From positions 496,001 to 560,000 of the forward strand of contig OZ242267.1 in the NCBI GenBank assembly GCA_965207335.1: a stretch of 64,000 nucleotides of DNA, given 5' to 3'. Both the position numbers and the translations under genes were made by a program. The notes under the pieces were generated by a model. It had not been told where the DNA came from. It searched no databases and saw only the letters and a program-made list of their open reading frames with translations. Shown piece after piece: positions 17,701 through 26,185 of the stretch; the stretch's first letter is position 1, and each line of letters starts with the position of its first letter. This DNA is from G965207335 sp965207335 (GTDB taxonomy: Bacteria; Pseudomonadota; Gammaproteobacteria; PS1; Pseudothioglobaceae).

Positions 17701-18592
17701 GCTCAATAGCAGTAGGATGATTATGAGTTTCTACTTTTATTAGAATATTTCTATCCTCAACATTCTCTTGATATAATCCATCACTATTAGGACAAAACCT
17801 AATGCCCCTAAAACCCTCCATTACCGCAGAATTATCACTATAAACTGATAATAACCCTTTTGGATTTTTCTTATAAGTATTTCTAATCATATCAAACAAT
17901 GATAAGTCTTGCTTTATACCGTCAATTATCCAGTTGGCATTAAAAATTTTATGCCGACAATGCTCAGAATTAGCCTGTGCAAATGACATTAACTCAACAT
18001 CACTAGGATTTCTGCCTAACTTAATAAAATTATCCAATAAATAATCAATTTCTATATCACTTAATGCTAAACCTAGTCCAATATTTGCTTGTTTTAAGGC
18101 GGTTTTGCCATTCGCTAAAATATCTATACTTGTCATTTGCTTAGGCTGGTATTCTGCAAAAATCAGTCCTCCATCAGCCTCACTACTTAACTCTGTTGCA
18201 GTCATTTTATCCATAATAATATCTAAAACAGCCAATTTATTAGCAATAAGCTTATCAAAATGGTAAATAATACCTCGCTCCACCCTTTTAACAGTGTGTA
18301 AACCGCATAAATGAATAATATCACTAGCTTTTGACGACCAAGGGGATATAGTACCAAGTCTAGGAATTATAATAAGTGTATTGCTGGTATTTTTTAGAAG
18401 TTTATCGTTATAGTTAAGTAAAGAGTTAAGAATATCAACATCTGCAGTACTTAAAGTGCTATCACTATTTACAAAATGCACAAACTCAGTTGTTAGTAAA
18501 ATATTATCAACACCTGCATTTATTAGTTTTTTATTAATAGCAGTTTGCTTAAAATCACTTAGTGCTTGGGTGTTTTTAAAGGTGGTTATCAT
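14768..18592 (-). CDS. purL: Phosphoribosylformylglycinamidine synthase, large single-chain form
   Basis: Converts FGAR to FGAM using glutamine and ATP in purine synthesis. The 1274-residue length is that of the fused gammaproteobacterial enzyme. An N-terminal domain leads into the catalytic FGAM synthase core (FAQANSEHCRHKIF, KVETHNHPTAIEPFSGAATG), and the C-terminal glutamine amidotransferase has the nucleophile in GVCNGCQMLSNL and the MPHPERVFRA histidine/glutamate segment. The 5' end overlaps the pentapeptide-repeat gene by 17 bp on the same strand. Confidence 0.96.
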   Translation of the reverse strand: MITTFKNTQALSDFKQTAINKKLINAGVDNILLTTEFVHFVNSDSTLSTADVDILNSLLNYNDKLLKNTSNTLIIIPRLGTISPWSSKASDIIHLCGLHTVKRVERGIIYHFDKLIANKLAVLDIIMDKMTATELSSEADGGLIFAEYQPKQMTSIDILANGKTALKQANIGLGLALSDIEIDYLLDNFIKLGRNPSDVELMSFAQANSEHCRHKIFNANWIIDGIKQDLSLFDMIRNTYKKNPKGLLSVYSDNSAVMEGFRGIRFCPNSDGLYQENVEDRNILIKVETHNHPTAIEPFSGAATGAGGEIRDEGATGRGSKSKVSLCGFSLSNLNIPHAKQSWEADYGKPKQIKSALDIIIEAPIGAASFNNEFGRPNICGYFRTYQQEVQGRMYGYHKPIMLAGGLGHIQTKHIDKDNIPSGSLIIVLGGAAMLIGLGGGASSSIDSGSQSEELDFASVQRANAEMQRRCQEVIDTCTAMYDNPIISIHDVGAGGLSNALPELVNDSNKGAIFNIRAIPCADKQLSPMEIWCNESQERYVLAINKNKLDIFSSICTRERAPFAILGQATDKKELILQDSLFNNKPINIPMAILLGDTPKTIKNIIYNNTKLAKFKTSNINIDEAIYKILALPTVASKNFLITIGDRTVTGLVARDQMVGKWQTPVADCAISINDYNGFKGEAMAIGEKAPLAICNAKASARMAVGEALTNLMAVVIDDISDINLSANWMCASGSDDEDYKLFQAVKTIAMELCPKLNLTIPVGKDSLSMKSTWANNGINKQVVSPLSLIISAFSKVADVTKQQTPVLDTNIESELLLIDLGFGKNRLGGSCLAQVYNNTGDITPDLDDAKIFKNFFNVINKLNNDNLINSYHDRSDGGVIVSLLEMAFSSHCGLNIYSKNKLIDDLFNEELGCVIQVNIANKDKVLAQLNKAGLANATRLIAKINATDNINIFKDDKLLFNASRADLQQKWSSTSYEIAKLRDNTECVQQEYDGILDDTDGLQIKVNFAVDKLTIPYINKGIKPKIAILREQGINGQTEMAAVFDRVGFDAFDVHMSDILANQINLADFNGLVACGGFSYGDVLGAGRGWANSILYNASVKDEFAKFFTRGDNFTLGVCNGCQMLSNLTEIIPNSSNFPKFKDNKSEQFEARFSAVKVQKSNSIFFSGMTGSILPVAIAHKEGRAVFNGNENSDNFALKYVDYNGLDATKYPHNPNGSDYSLAGLANDNGQVTIMMPHPERVFRAVQNSYHPKNWGEYSPWIKMFLNARKHFD

Positions 18593-19928
18593 TTTTTATT
18601 TTTTGGATTTTTGCAAGTTTATCCCAATCACTGGTAATAATTGCTTGTAGTTCATCACTATCTTCTAATACGCCTGTAATAATACCTTCTGGTATTGTAT
18701 TATCACAATCTTTACCTTTATTTTCTGTAATAATTTTTTGCATTTTTTTATACCAATCATCATTTAAATATTGCTTTGCTTTTTCAATACTATTAATTTC
18801 TACATCATCTACATTACCTGTAAAACAAATATCTTTTAATTCTGTATTTTTGCCTATTCTATCTTTTAGAGGTATATGGTGTTCATCAATTGCATATGCT
18901 CCTTGAAGTTGTGTATCCCAAAAATTTGCCCCTTGAAGTTGTGCATTTGTAAAATTTGCCCCTTGAAGTTGTGCATTTGTAAAATATGCTCCTTGAAGTT
19001 GGGCATATCTAAAATTTGCCCCTTGAAGTTGTGCATTTGTAAAATATGCTCCTTGAAGTTGTGCTTTTGTAAAATCTGCTCCTTGAAGTTGTGCATGCCA
19101 AAAATCTGCCCCTTGAAGTTGTGCATCTCTAAAATTTGCCCCTTGAAGTTGTGCATCTGTAAAATTTGCCCCTTGAAGTTGTGCATCTCTAAAATCCACT
19201 CTTTGAAGTTGTGCAAATATAAAACCTGCCCATTGAAGTTGTGCATTCCAAAAATTTGCCCCTTGAAGTTGTGCATCTGTAAAATTTGCCCCTTGAAGTT
19301 GTGCATCTCTAAAATCCACTCTTTGAAGTTGTGCATTGTCAAAATCTACCCCTACTAAATAAGCATTATTAAAATTGGCATTAGGAAAGTTTTCATCTTT
19401 AGCAAAGTTATTATAATACAAGCCTTTATTACTATTTATATCTTTTACTAGTAAATCAATGGTAGTTTGTATTTCATTGCTAGGGCGTTTTTTATGCTGT
19501 TCTTTATATTTTTCTTCTTGGGTTTTTGAGCGAATATGTGAACATAGTATTTGTGCTATTTGACTGCGGTATTTATTTTTTTCATCATCTAATGCTAATT
19601 GATACAAGGAATAAACAGCCCCTGTTCGTGCTGAGGTTTCATTACTACCTAGTAAATTAATAGCAGTAGTAAAGCGCTCATCAACTCTTTGCTCTATTTG
19701 TATATCAATTTGCTCTCGTTGTTGTTGTACTTGTTCGTCTTGGTTTTTAATTCTACGATAAAAAAACCATAAACCAAATATAGCAATAATCAAGCTAATA
19801 ATATTAGCAAGTGTTGGTTTAGTATTATCAATAAAAATATTACAATACAAACTATCTATTATTACTAATACAATAGCAATAATACCAATAATATATTTTA
19901 GATAGTGCTTTTTTATATGTTCAATCAT
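18576..19928 (-). CDS. Membrane-anchored pentapeptide-repeat protein
   Basis: 450 residues. Two N-terminal transmembrane segments (about 10-30 and 38-58) and a short Glu/Gln-rich coiled coil precede a helical segment. A pentapeptide-repeat beta-helix follows at about 190-345, dominated by AQLQGANF units, and then a globular C-terminus. Pentapeptide solenoids are protein-interaction or DNA-mimic surfaces; membrane-anchored ones of this layout are widespread and uncharacterised. The repeat DNA is so uniform (30-bp units) that it must have expanded recently. Its 3' end overlaps purL by 17 bp. No specific function can be assigned. Confidence 0.85.
   Translation of the reverse strand: MIEHIKKHYLKYIIGIIAIVLVIIDSLYCNIFIDNTKPTLANIISLIIAIFGLWFFYRRIKNQDEQVQQQREQIDIQIEQRVDERFTTAINLLGSNETSARTGAVYSLYQLALDDEKNKYRSQIAQILCSHIRSKTQEEKYKEQHKKRPSNEIQTTIDLLVKDINSNKGLYYNNFAKDENFPNANFNNAYLVGVDFDNAQLQRVDFRDAQLQGANFTDAQLQGANFWNAQLQWAGFIFAQLQRVDFRDAQLQGANFTDAQLQGANFRDAQLQGADFWHAQLQGADFTKAQLQGAYFTNAQLQGANFRYAQLQGAYFTNAQLQGANFTNAQLQGANFWDTQLQGAYAIDEHHIPLKDRIGKNTELKDICFTGNVDDVEINSIEKAKQYLNDDWYKKMQKIITENKGKDCDNTIPEGIITGVLEDSDELQAIITSDWDKLAKIQKIKNDNHL
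18901..19350 (-). repeat. Fifteen 30-bp tandem repeats within the pentapeptide gene
   Basis: Each unit starts CCTTGAAGTTGTGCAT on the plus strand and encodes ten residues, i.e. two pentapeptides (AQLQG plus a variable half). Variation is concentrated in the second half of the unit. Because the units lack stops in other frames, long spurious open frames appear on both strands. Confidence 0.92.
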
Positions 19929-19996
19929 TATCCAAAACTAATTGCTTGCTACAATTTCGGCAATAAGCTATAAAATACCTTACTTTAAGTTTATAG

Positions 19997-20824
19997 TTAT
20001 GTATTGCTTGCAAAATTTAATGGTAATTGTTTGTTATTGTCTCTTTGTTTAATAAAATCTAATTTAAACTCATTAGATATATCACCATTATTTGCTAGAC
20101 GCTTTAATATCATGTTGTAGTATTCTTTGTGTATCTCGCAACTTATATAGTTTCTTTTTAGATTTTTACATAATACAAGCTCAGAACCACTACCGCCAAA
20201 CAAAATAAAAATATTGTCTTGTTCCTTAGTGCAAGATTTTATAAGCATTTCTACTAATTTTAATGGTATTTGACAGGCATGAAAAGTTTTGTCTTTACTT
20301 ACATTTTTTACCAAATCAAAATAGAACCAACTATAAGGCATTCTGCCCTTATGTCCTTCTGCTATTCTTTTTTTTATACGCCTATCTGTTGGGTTTTGAT
20401 AAGGCATTGCAACTTGATTTTTATAAAAAACACTATTTTTTGATTTTATGGCATGTAAAATTGACCTGTGTGCTGTGGTAAAACGATTTTTTGAATGCCC
20501 TACATTAGTATTATATATCCAAACATAATCTTGCACATTATAAGCATAATCATCTAAATATTTAACTCTAAGATAAGCGTTTTGCTTAGGATAATTTAGC
20601 ATAAATAAATTACCTGTTGGTTTTAGCACACGCATACATTCTTTAGTAAGGCTAATATACCAATCAATATATTTACCCCATTTTATTGTATAACTTTTAC
20701 CTGAATAATTTATTCCTACATTATAATCAGGGTCACCGTAAATCATCTCTAATGAATTATCTGGTATTTTTTTTAATATTTCCAGTACATCGCAATTAAA
20801 CACTTGGTTTTTAAATTCTTGCAT
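19997..20824 (-). CDS. Type II DNA methyltransferase (beta class, DPDY motif)
   Basis: Site-specific amino-methyltransferase of the N6-adenine/N4-cytosine type. Catalytic motif IV is at the N-terminus as GDPDYNVGI (Asp31-Tyr34) and the SAM-binding FxGxG-like FILFGGSGSE is near the C-terminus, giving the beta-class order. DPDY instead of the usual DPPY or SPPY is notable. It lies 3 bp downstream of a predicted restriction endonuclease gene on the same strand, so the two form a compact RM system. The recognition site cannot be read from sequence. Confidence 0.82.
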   Translation of the reverse strand: MQEFKNQVFNCDVLEILKKIPDNSLEMIYGDPDYNVGINYSGKSYTIKWGKYIDWYISLTKECMRVLKPTGNLFMLNYPKQNAYLRVKYLDDYAYNVQDYVWIYNTNVGHSKNRFTTAHRSILHAIKSKNSVFYKNQVAMPYQNPTDRRIKKRIAEGHKGRMPYSWFYFDLVKNVSKDKTFHACQIPLKLVEMLIKSCTKEQDNIFILFGGSGSELVLCKNLKRNYISCEIHKEYYNMILKRLANNGDISNEFKLDFIKQRDNNKQLPLNFASNT

Positions 20825-20827
20825 TTT

Positions 20828-21625
20828 TCAATTAGGTATAAGTTTATAAGCAACAGATTTGACAAATTTTATAGAGGTTATATCCATAGGATTATCAAAG
20901 GTATAACACCATAATTTTAGCACATCATAGCCATTATCTTTCATACGCACAACATAAATTCCATATATTTTTTTAATTTTGCCATTTAGTTTATTTATAT
21001 TCGCATTATGATAGTATAAAAAAGGATTATATAATTGATAAATAGAAAAACTATCAGGTTTGCCGTTTTTACCTTCAAATACACCTATTATGCCATCAAA
21101 TTCTATGGTTAAATCTATTTCAATTTGAATATTGTTAAGCTTTATTTTTGTATTGTCAATATAATACTCAAATGAGGTTTTAGTACGATGCGGGAAGTAA
21201 GTTTTAGCCCGTTTTGCAATATCATTATTAGTTAATTCGTTATCTTGTTCAAATAAAAAATTATGCAAAATTCTCTGATTATTAGCAACTGATAAAATAT
21301 TACTTTCACTGGTATTAAATTGGTTCAATAAACTTTTTTTGTACTTCCAATCTTGTATATTATCTATTTTCTCAAAATCATGATAGAGTTTATTTATGCC
21401 TTTTATAAACTTATGATAGCCACTACCTAAATGGATAATAGCAATATCATCATCAATAAGAAGTTTTGGTAATTTGTTTTTATTATCAATTTTAGTTGCA
21501 TCAAAAGGATTGCCAAAATTAATTTTTTTACATACTTCTTTTACTTGATTATTATGAAAAGTAAGGTTATTATTATTTTTGCAATTTATATATAATTTCT
21601 CAATAACCTTATGTTTTTTATTCAT
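20828..21625 (-). CDS. Predicted type II restriction endonuclease
   Basis: A 265-residue protein whose centre reads IEIDLTIEFDGIIGVFEGKN, a PD-(D/E)xK-like arrangement (acidic residue, then E-x-K), followed by a YNPFLYYHNA segment. The N-terminal half includes NPFDATKID and HLGSGYHKFIKGI. I do not recognise a named family with certainty. The placement directly before a solitary methyltransferase gene makes it the likely cognate endonuclease. A 59-residue gene precedes it. Confidence 0.68.
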   Translation of the reverse strand: MNKKHKVIEKLYINCKNNNNLTFHNNQVKEVCKKINFGNPFDATKIDNKNKLPKLLIDDDIAIIHLGSGYHKFIKGINKLYHDFEKIDNIQDWKYKKSLLNQFNTSESNILSVANNQRILHNFLFEQDNELTNNDIAKRAKTYFPHRTKTSFEYYIDNTKIKLNNIQIEIDLTIEFDGIIGVFEGKNGKPDSFSIYQLYNPFLYYHNANINKLNGKIKKIYGIYVVRMKDNGYDVLKLWCYTFDNPMDITSIKFVKSVAYKLIPN

Positions 21626-21649
21626 TCTTTTTTATAACTTAGGTTTTAA

Positions 21650-21829
21650 TTATTTACTTAATATGTCTAAGCATTCTGTAAATGCATCTGCTTTGCCTTT
21701 GATAAATGCATTTAATTCGTATTCCTCAATTTTACTTGATTCATTTAGTTTATTAAGCTCAAGGTATTTTTTATATTCATTAGCCAAATTAACAATATTT
21801 TTAATTTTATCTTTATTAGTTATATCCAT
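21650..21829 (-). CDS. Small acidic helical protein upstream of the RM genes (59 aa)
   Basis: Starts MDITNKDKIKNIVNLANEYK and is predicted all-helical, ending KADAFTECLDILSK. It is 24 bp upstream of the endonuclease gene on the same strand. No helix-turn-helix is evident, so it is not an obvious control (C) protein. It might be a small regulator or partner of the RM system, or unrelated. The open frame, position and amphipathic pattern support it being real. Confidence 0.5.
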   Translation of the reverse strand: MDITNKDKIKNIVNLANEYKKYLELNKLNESSKIEEYELNAFIKGKADAFTECLDILSK

Positions 21830-21901
21830 AATTTTATAAACACCACCTATTAAGTTATAATAATGCCTGTCTTTGGGTCATAACAAATATTTAACAATAA
21901 A

Positions 21902-22408
21902 CTAAACTTGACTTATTGTGAAAACACATATTGAGTTAAAAACAAGTCCATAAATAAGACCTTTGATGCTGGATATTTTTTTTAATTTACGCGTTTTATC
22001 ATCGCAAAATAAATCTTGTTGTTCAGTGTTAAATCTTTGATAAATAAAGACATAAACACAAGATAATAATAAAGCTATAATAGTTGTTCCCAAAGCAATA
22101 GATATGTATTCTATATCAACCCTAGAAGTAAAGTATAGATATAAAAAAATAACAGAAAATACTACATATCCGCTATATATAAAACTTAGAATATAATATT
22201 TTATAGGTAAATGATATGAACCAATAATAATTTCTGAGAAAAAAATAAACATAGAAAATACTACAATTAAGAATACAGTTATAGATAAAAAAGGAACAAT
22301 ATAAAAAATAATAGCCTCAGATCTTGTGGTAGTGCTTAAAAAATACACAAAACCTATAATTAATAATAAAATTGTTGTTAAAACAGAAAATTTTATTTTT
22401 TTATTCAT
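21902..22408 (-). CDS. Four-helix integral membrane protein of unknown function
   Basis: 168 residues with about four hydrophobic segments (roughly 6-28, 34-58, 68-92, 100-123) and a further one near the C-terminus, with a short polar loop containing FNTEQQDLFCDDK. No family recognised. It stands alone on the minus strand between the RM system and a hydrolase gene; the 86 bp to the next gene show nothing notable. Confidence 0.6.
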   Translation of the reverse strand: MNKKIKFSVLTTILLLIIGFVYFLSTTTRSEAIIFYIVPFLSITVFLIVVFSMFIFFSEIIIGSYHLPIKYYILSFIYSGYVVFSVIFLYLYFTSRVDIEYISIALGTTIIALLLSCVYVFIYQRFNTEQQDLFCDDKTRKLKKISSIKGLIYGLVFNSICVFTISQV

Positions 22409-22494
22409 AATCCTATTATATGCCTTACTTCATATAAGTTTTAGAATATTTAATTAATTCTAATAATACTTACTTTTATGTCATAACATAGTAT

Positions 22495-23151
22495 TTAAAA
22501 TATATCTAGCCATTCTACAATAACATCAACTAATTCGTCTTCGCTACTTGTAAATAAATGTCCAGTAAAGTCAATTACTGCTTGCTGATAAGTTTTTGAT
22601 ATTAAATGCTCTCTTTGCTCGGCAGATTCTTTATCTTTATCATTTTCGCTACCATAAATATCTAAAACAGGGATTTTTACATTAGCTAAACTACTATTGC
22701 AAGATAAAAGACTACCACCATTATTACGACAAGCAATAACAATTAAACCATCAACTTTTACTTGTTTATATGCTGTAAATGCAGACATCATTCTAGCACC
22801 TAAACTATGCCCTGCTAGTACTATTGTTTTTACACCTTTATTTTTTAAGTAATTTATAGCAATTTGTATACGGTTATAAGCATCATCAAATCCGTGTTTA
22901 TAATCTTGCCAATCATCGCTATTTGTTGTTGGCATTTGTAGTGATAAAGTATGCCAATTTAGTTGTTTATTTACCCCTTGACGAATTGGCTCAACTATCA
23001 ACCATCTAGGATGCCTATCTTTACCGTGTGCTAAAATAATTGCCTTATCAACCGTGCCTTTTAGATAGGCACTGTCTTTTTCTAATTCAAAAGCAAAAAT
23101 ATTAGCACTAAATAACAGGCAAAATAACAAACAAAATAATCTTTTAATCAT
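22495..23151 (-). CDS. Exported alpha/beta hydrolase, DUF3530-like
   Basis: From the ATG at 23151 the protein begins MIKRLFCLLFCLLFSANIFA, a clear signal peptide, so it should be periplasmic. The alpha/beta-hydrolase fold shows ILAHGKDRHP and the nucleophile elbow GHSLGARMM, an acidic residue in LDIYGSENDKD and a C-terminal FTGHLF histidine. The DUF3530 family is the closest I recall; substrate unknown. An upstream in-frame start is possible but would bury the signal. It overlaps the NERD-domain gene by 8 bp. Confidence 0.75.
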   Translation of the reverse strand: MIKRLFCLLFCLLFSANIFAFELEKDSAYLKGTVDKAIILAHGKDRHPRWLIVEPIRQGVNKQLNWHTLSLQMPTTNSDDWQDYKHGFDDAYNRIQIAINYLKNKGVKTIVLAGHSLGARMMSAFTAYKQVKVDGLIVIACRNNGGSLLSCNSSLANVKIPVLDIYGSENDKDKESAEQREHLISKTYQQAVIDFTGHLFTSSEDELVDVIVEWLDIF

Positions 23152-23941
23152 AATTTGACATACGAACATGGTTATATAATATATTAGATATATCATTAGA
23201 CTTTTCTACACTAAATTTTTCTGGCAATGATTCAATATATTTCTTTATATTTTTATGGTTCATAACAGCAATATTGTTATTTTTGCTACTTTCAACCCAC
23301 CAGCCAACAAAAACAACTACTGGAAAAACAGGCACATTTAGTTTATCTTTAAGCCATCTTGCTTGATTTTGTGCTTGTTTAATAATTTTATCGCCCATGT
23401 TATGACCATCTTTTATTATGCTATTATTGCGATACTCAATAGTTGCTCCGTGTGCAGTTGGTTTTTTTAGTTTTTTGGGTTTGCTGTATGTTTTTGTCTC
23501 AATAGTAAAAACACCTTGCGGGCAAATAACAACATGATCAATATTAAAAGTTTTATCCTCATCTATTACATCGTGAATAATATGTACACCCTCTTTTTTC
23601 AACTCATCAAGACAGTTTGCCACTTCTTTTTCACCATTTCTGCCTTGTCTAAGATGAGTACGATTTTTTCTAAACTTAACTGTTCTATATGCTACATAAA
23701 TTGCATAAAATACAGTAAATATACTTACAATTATTAATAATATAAATGCTAGTTGTTGTGGTACATAATAAATTATCCAACCTAATATTACTCCACCAAT
23801 CAAATAAGCAAGAGTTCCCCAGTATTCATTATACTTATTGGTAATTTTGTTTATTTCATCATCTATTGACTGCCCAGAGTATCTTAGTTGCTTGCGTTTT
23901 AATGGTGATTTAGTTTGTTTTTTCATATTTTTATTAATCAC
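23144..23941 (-). CDS. NERD-domain membrane protein (predicted nuclease-related)
   Basis: Two transmembrane helices (about 38-56 and 60-82) precede a NERD domain beginning RQGRNGEKEVANCLDELKK. It contains the PD-(D/E)xK-like core DHVVICPQGVFTIETKT, where Asp...E-x-K suggests a nuclease fold. NERD proteins are thought to process DNA, but roles vary. An internal ATG at 23926 (MKKQTKSPLKRKQLR) is an equally likely start. The gene overlaps the yebC stop and the hydrolase start, so it lies within a minus-strand operon. Confidence 0.8.
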   Translation of the reverse strand: MINKNMKKQTKSPLKRKQLRYSGQSIDDEINKITNKYNEYWGTLAYLIGGVILGWIIYYVPQQLAFILLIIVSIFTVFYAIYVAYRTVKFRKNRTHLRQGRNGEKEVANCLDELKKEGVHIIHDVIDEDKTFNIDHVVICPQGVFTIETKTYSKPKKLKKPTAHGATIEYRNNSIIKDGHNMGDKIIKQAQNQARWLKDKLNVPVFPVVVFVGWWVESSKNNNIAVMNHKNIKKYIESLPEKFSVEKSNDISNILYNHVRMSNYD

Positions 23942-24656
23942 TTATATCAGCATTATGATAAACATCACTAACATCCTCTAAGTCTTCTAAACGCTCAATA
24001 AGATTGAGAAATTTTTCACTATTTTTTTTGTCTAATTTAATTTTACTACTAGGTTGCATAATAACCTCATAATAATCAGGGTTTAATTCTTTTAATATTA
24101 AGGCATCTTTTACTACTTCTAAATCTTCTGGATTAGTAAGTACAATAATTGAACCATCGTCATTGGCTATTATATCATCAGCACCTACTTCAAGTGCAAC
24201 ATCCATAATAGCCTCTTCATCACCAGAATTAAAACTAATGATGCCTTGTTTGACAAATAAATAAGCAACCGAGCCAGTTGTGCCTAAATTACCGCCATTT
24301 TTACTAAATGCATGGCGTATTTCTGCCACAGTGCGATTTTTATTATCGGTTAAACAATCAACCATAATAGCTGTTCCAGCTGTACCGTAACCCTCATAAC
24401 GCACTTCTTCATAATTATCGTAATCTAAATTACCACTACCGCGTTTTATAGCATTATCAATAGTATCTCGTTTCATATTAGCAGCTAAGGCCTTATCAAT
24501 TATTGCGCGTAAAGAGGGGTTATTTTCTAGCATATCACCACCCTCTTTTGCGGCTACTATAATTTCTTTTATAAATTTGGTAAAAATTTTACCGCGTTTA
24601 GCATCTTGTGCACCTTTGCGGTGTTGGATATTATGCCATTTGCTATGTCCTGCCAT
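23934..24656 (-). CDS. yebC: YebC/PmpR-family protein
   Basis: 240 residues with the invariant start MAGHSKWHNIQHRKGAQDAKRG written here as its family signature, followed by GKIFTKFIKEI and GYGTAGTAIMVDCLTDNKNR. The family was long called a transcriptional regulator, and members are now also linked to translation of proline-rich stretches. Length is standard. It is commonly next to ruvC in gammaproteobacteria, which is not the case here. Confidence 0.95.
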   Translation of the reverse strand: MAGHSKWHNIQHRKGAQDAKRGKIFTKFIKEIIVAAKEGGDMLENNPSLRAIIDKALAANMKRDTIDNAIKRGSGNLDYDNYEEVRYEGYGTAGTAIMVDCLTDNKNRTVAEIRHAFSKNGGNLGTTGSVAYLFVKQGIISFNSGDEEAIMDVALEVGADDIIANDDGSIIVLTNPEDLEVVKDALILKELNPDYYEVIMQPSSKIKLDKKNSEKFLNLIERLEDLEDVSDVYHNADISD

Positions 24657-24729
24657 TTTTATTAATTTGTTATTTTTTTTAATTCTACCTTAATATCAAC
24701 TACTAATTTTTATATTTTTAATGTTAATA

Positions 24730-25575
24730 TTACAAAGCTAATTCTTTAACTGACACTAACATTTTAATATCAACTAAAAATTGAATTAATGAACCCACTG
24801 AAACAAATAAGTATTCTCCTGATTCTCTGCTATTTTCTGTATGGTCAGATAAAGTAGCATTATCAGGACCAAAGCCAAGAATAACACCTAAATACTCCCA
24901 AAAACCAACCTTAATAACTTCTGCTTGAAAATATTTACGGTAGGTACTATTAAGAAAAAAGTTTTTTGCTTGTTTACGGTTATATAAATTATTACCATTA
25001 TTCCAAGCTATTGCCGCAATTAAAGTATCTAGTATATATTCGTTAGAATTTTGTCTTTCTAAAGAAAAAGGATAAGATATACTACTATAACTGTTATGGT
25101 AATAGGATTTAGCAAGGTTTTTATTTATAACTAACTCTGTTAATGCTTGTTGTAAATAAACAGTAGGAATGGCAACTACTGTACGGTACTCATAAGGACC
25201 ATCTAAGAAAAATTGCTTTAAATTATTTTTAAAAATAGCTGATTTTTCTTTACATGTATTTATTAAATGTATTACCGTCCACTTATTATTATTAAGATAA
25301 ACTAAGCCAGCATGGGTGTAATTCCATAAACCTATTTTTCTGTAAAAACGCTCTTTAGGTGCATTAGAGCCAATTCGTCCTAATAAGGCAACTTTTGCTT
25401 TGCTATTATTTAAGTAATCTAACACTTTATCGCTAAGTAAAGTAGCATTACGGTATTCGCTAGCTTCTATTGGTTTTTTCGGGCAATCATCTTGATTATC
25501 ATTAGCAAAAATAACATTTACAGTAAGTAATGCAGTAAAAAATATAAATGTATTTTTACCAAAAAAATTTAACAC
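24730..25575 (-). CDS. DUF2145 family exported protein
   Basis: 281 residues with an N-terminal signal (NTFIFFTALLTVNVIFA). The mature part has ALLGRIGS, YTHAGLVYL and a later SLERQNSNEYILDTL segment, the Cys/His/Asn-type pattern of DUF2145, a family resembling NlpC/P60-like papain folds. A periplasmic hydrolase or peptidase role is possible but unproven. It is 1 bp from the upstream DUF2238 gene, so they are probably co-transcribed. Confidence 0.75.
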   Translation of the reverse strand: MLNFFGKNTFIFFTALLTVNVIFANDNQDDCPKKPIEASEYRNATLLSDKVLDYLNNSKAKVALLGRIGSNAPKERFYRKIGLWNYTHAGLVYLNNNKWTVIHLINTCKEKSAIFKNNLKQFFLDGPYEYRTVVAIPTVYLQQALTELVINKNLAKSYYHNSYSSISYPFSLERQNSNEYILDTLIAAIAWNNGNNLYNRKQAKNFFLNSTYRKYFQAEVIKVGFWEYLGVILGFGPDNATLSDHTENSRESGEYLFVSVGSLIQFLVDIKMLVSVKELAL

Positions 25576-25576
25576 T

Positions 25577-26185
25577 TTATAATTTTTTTACTAATTTACT
25601 GGTAAATGTTAGTGCTATTAAAGCTCCTAAAAAATTTAAAAACATGTCTTTTTGTGCATCCCATATATCTCCCTGAGAGCCTAAAACTGACAATACATCT
25701 TTATCACTTTCGTAAGCTAAGGCATATAGCCATTCTAATATTTCATACGCACCGCCCATACCTACAAAGAATGTTAATATTATAATTATCTCTAATTTAT
25801 GACTAGTAAATGATACTAGTGAGTTGAGTTTTTCTCTAAATGGTATTAGCAATAGTAAACCAAAACTAAAATGTACCAATCTATCATAATGATTGCGTTC
25901 AAAATCTAACCACTCCATAATATAATTACCAAGTGGCACCTCGGCATAACTATAGTGTGAGCCTGCTGTTTGCATTATTGCAAATATAAATATTAATATG
26001 TAAGATAAATTAGAAAATGCAAACTCTTTGTATGTTTCTACTAAGTAAATAACTGCTAAAAAAAGTAAAATATTCTCTGCTATCCACACCGACACATAAT
26101 TAACATTAGCACTAAATACAAACCAAATAATAATAAATATTAAAAATAAAAATTGTTGTCCCTTATGTTTGCTAAATTTATTCAT
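25577..26185 (-). CDS. DUF2238 (YjdF-like) membrane protein
   Basis: 202 residues with about six hydrophobic segments. The signatures ERNHYDRLVHFSFGLLL, GGAYEILEWL and GSQGDIWDAQKDMFLN are characteristic of DUF2238/YjdF inner-membrane proteins of unknown function. The ATG overlaps the bioH stop by 4 bp, so it is in the bioH message, although no link with biotin is known. Confidence 0.85.
   Translation of the reverse strand: MNKFSKHKGQQFLFLIFIIIWFVFSANVNYVSVWIAENILLFLAVIYLVETYKEFAFSNLSYILIFIFAIMQTAGSHYSYAEVPLGNYIMEWLDFERNHYDRLVHFSFGLLLLIPFREKLNSLVSFTSHKLEIIIILTFFVGMGGAYEILEWLYALAYESDKDVLSVLGSQGDIWDAQKDMFLNFLGALIALTFTSKLVKKL

Noticed and set aside
18901..19350. CRISPR array
   Set aside because: The 30-bp repeats are contiguous and in frame, with no unique spacers.
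18866..19358. Long open frames on both strands across the pentapeptide repeats (MHNFKGQI-type and LKLCICKI-type repeats)
   Set aside because: They exist only because the 30-bp unit has no stops in these frames; the A(D/N)LxG pentapeptide frame is the one continuing into non-repeat domains.
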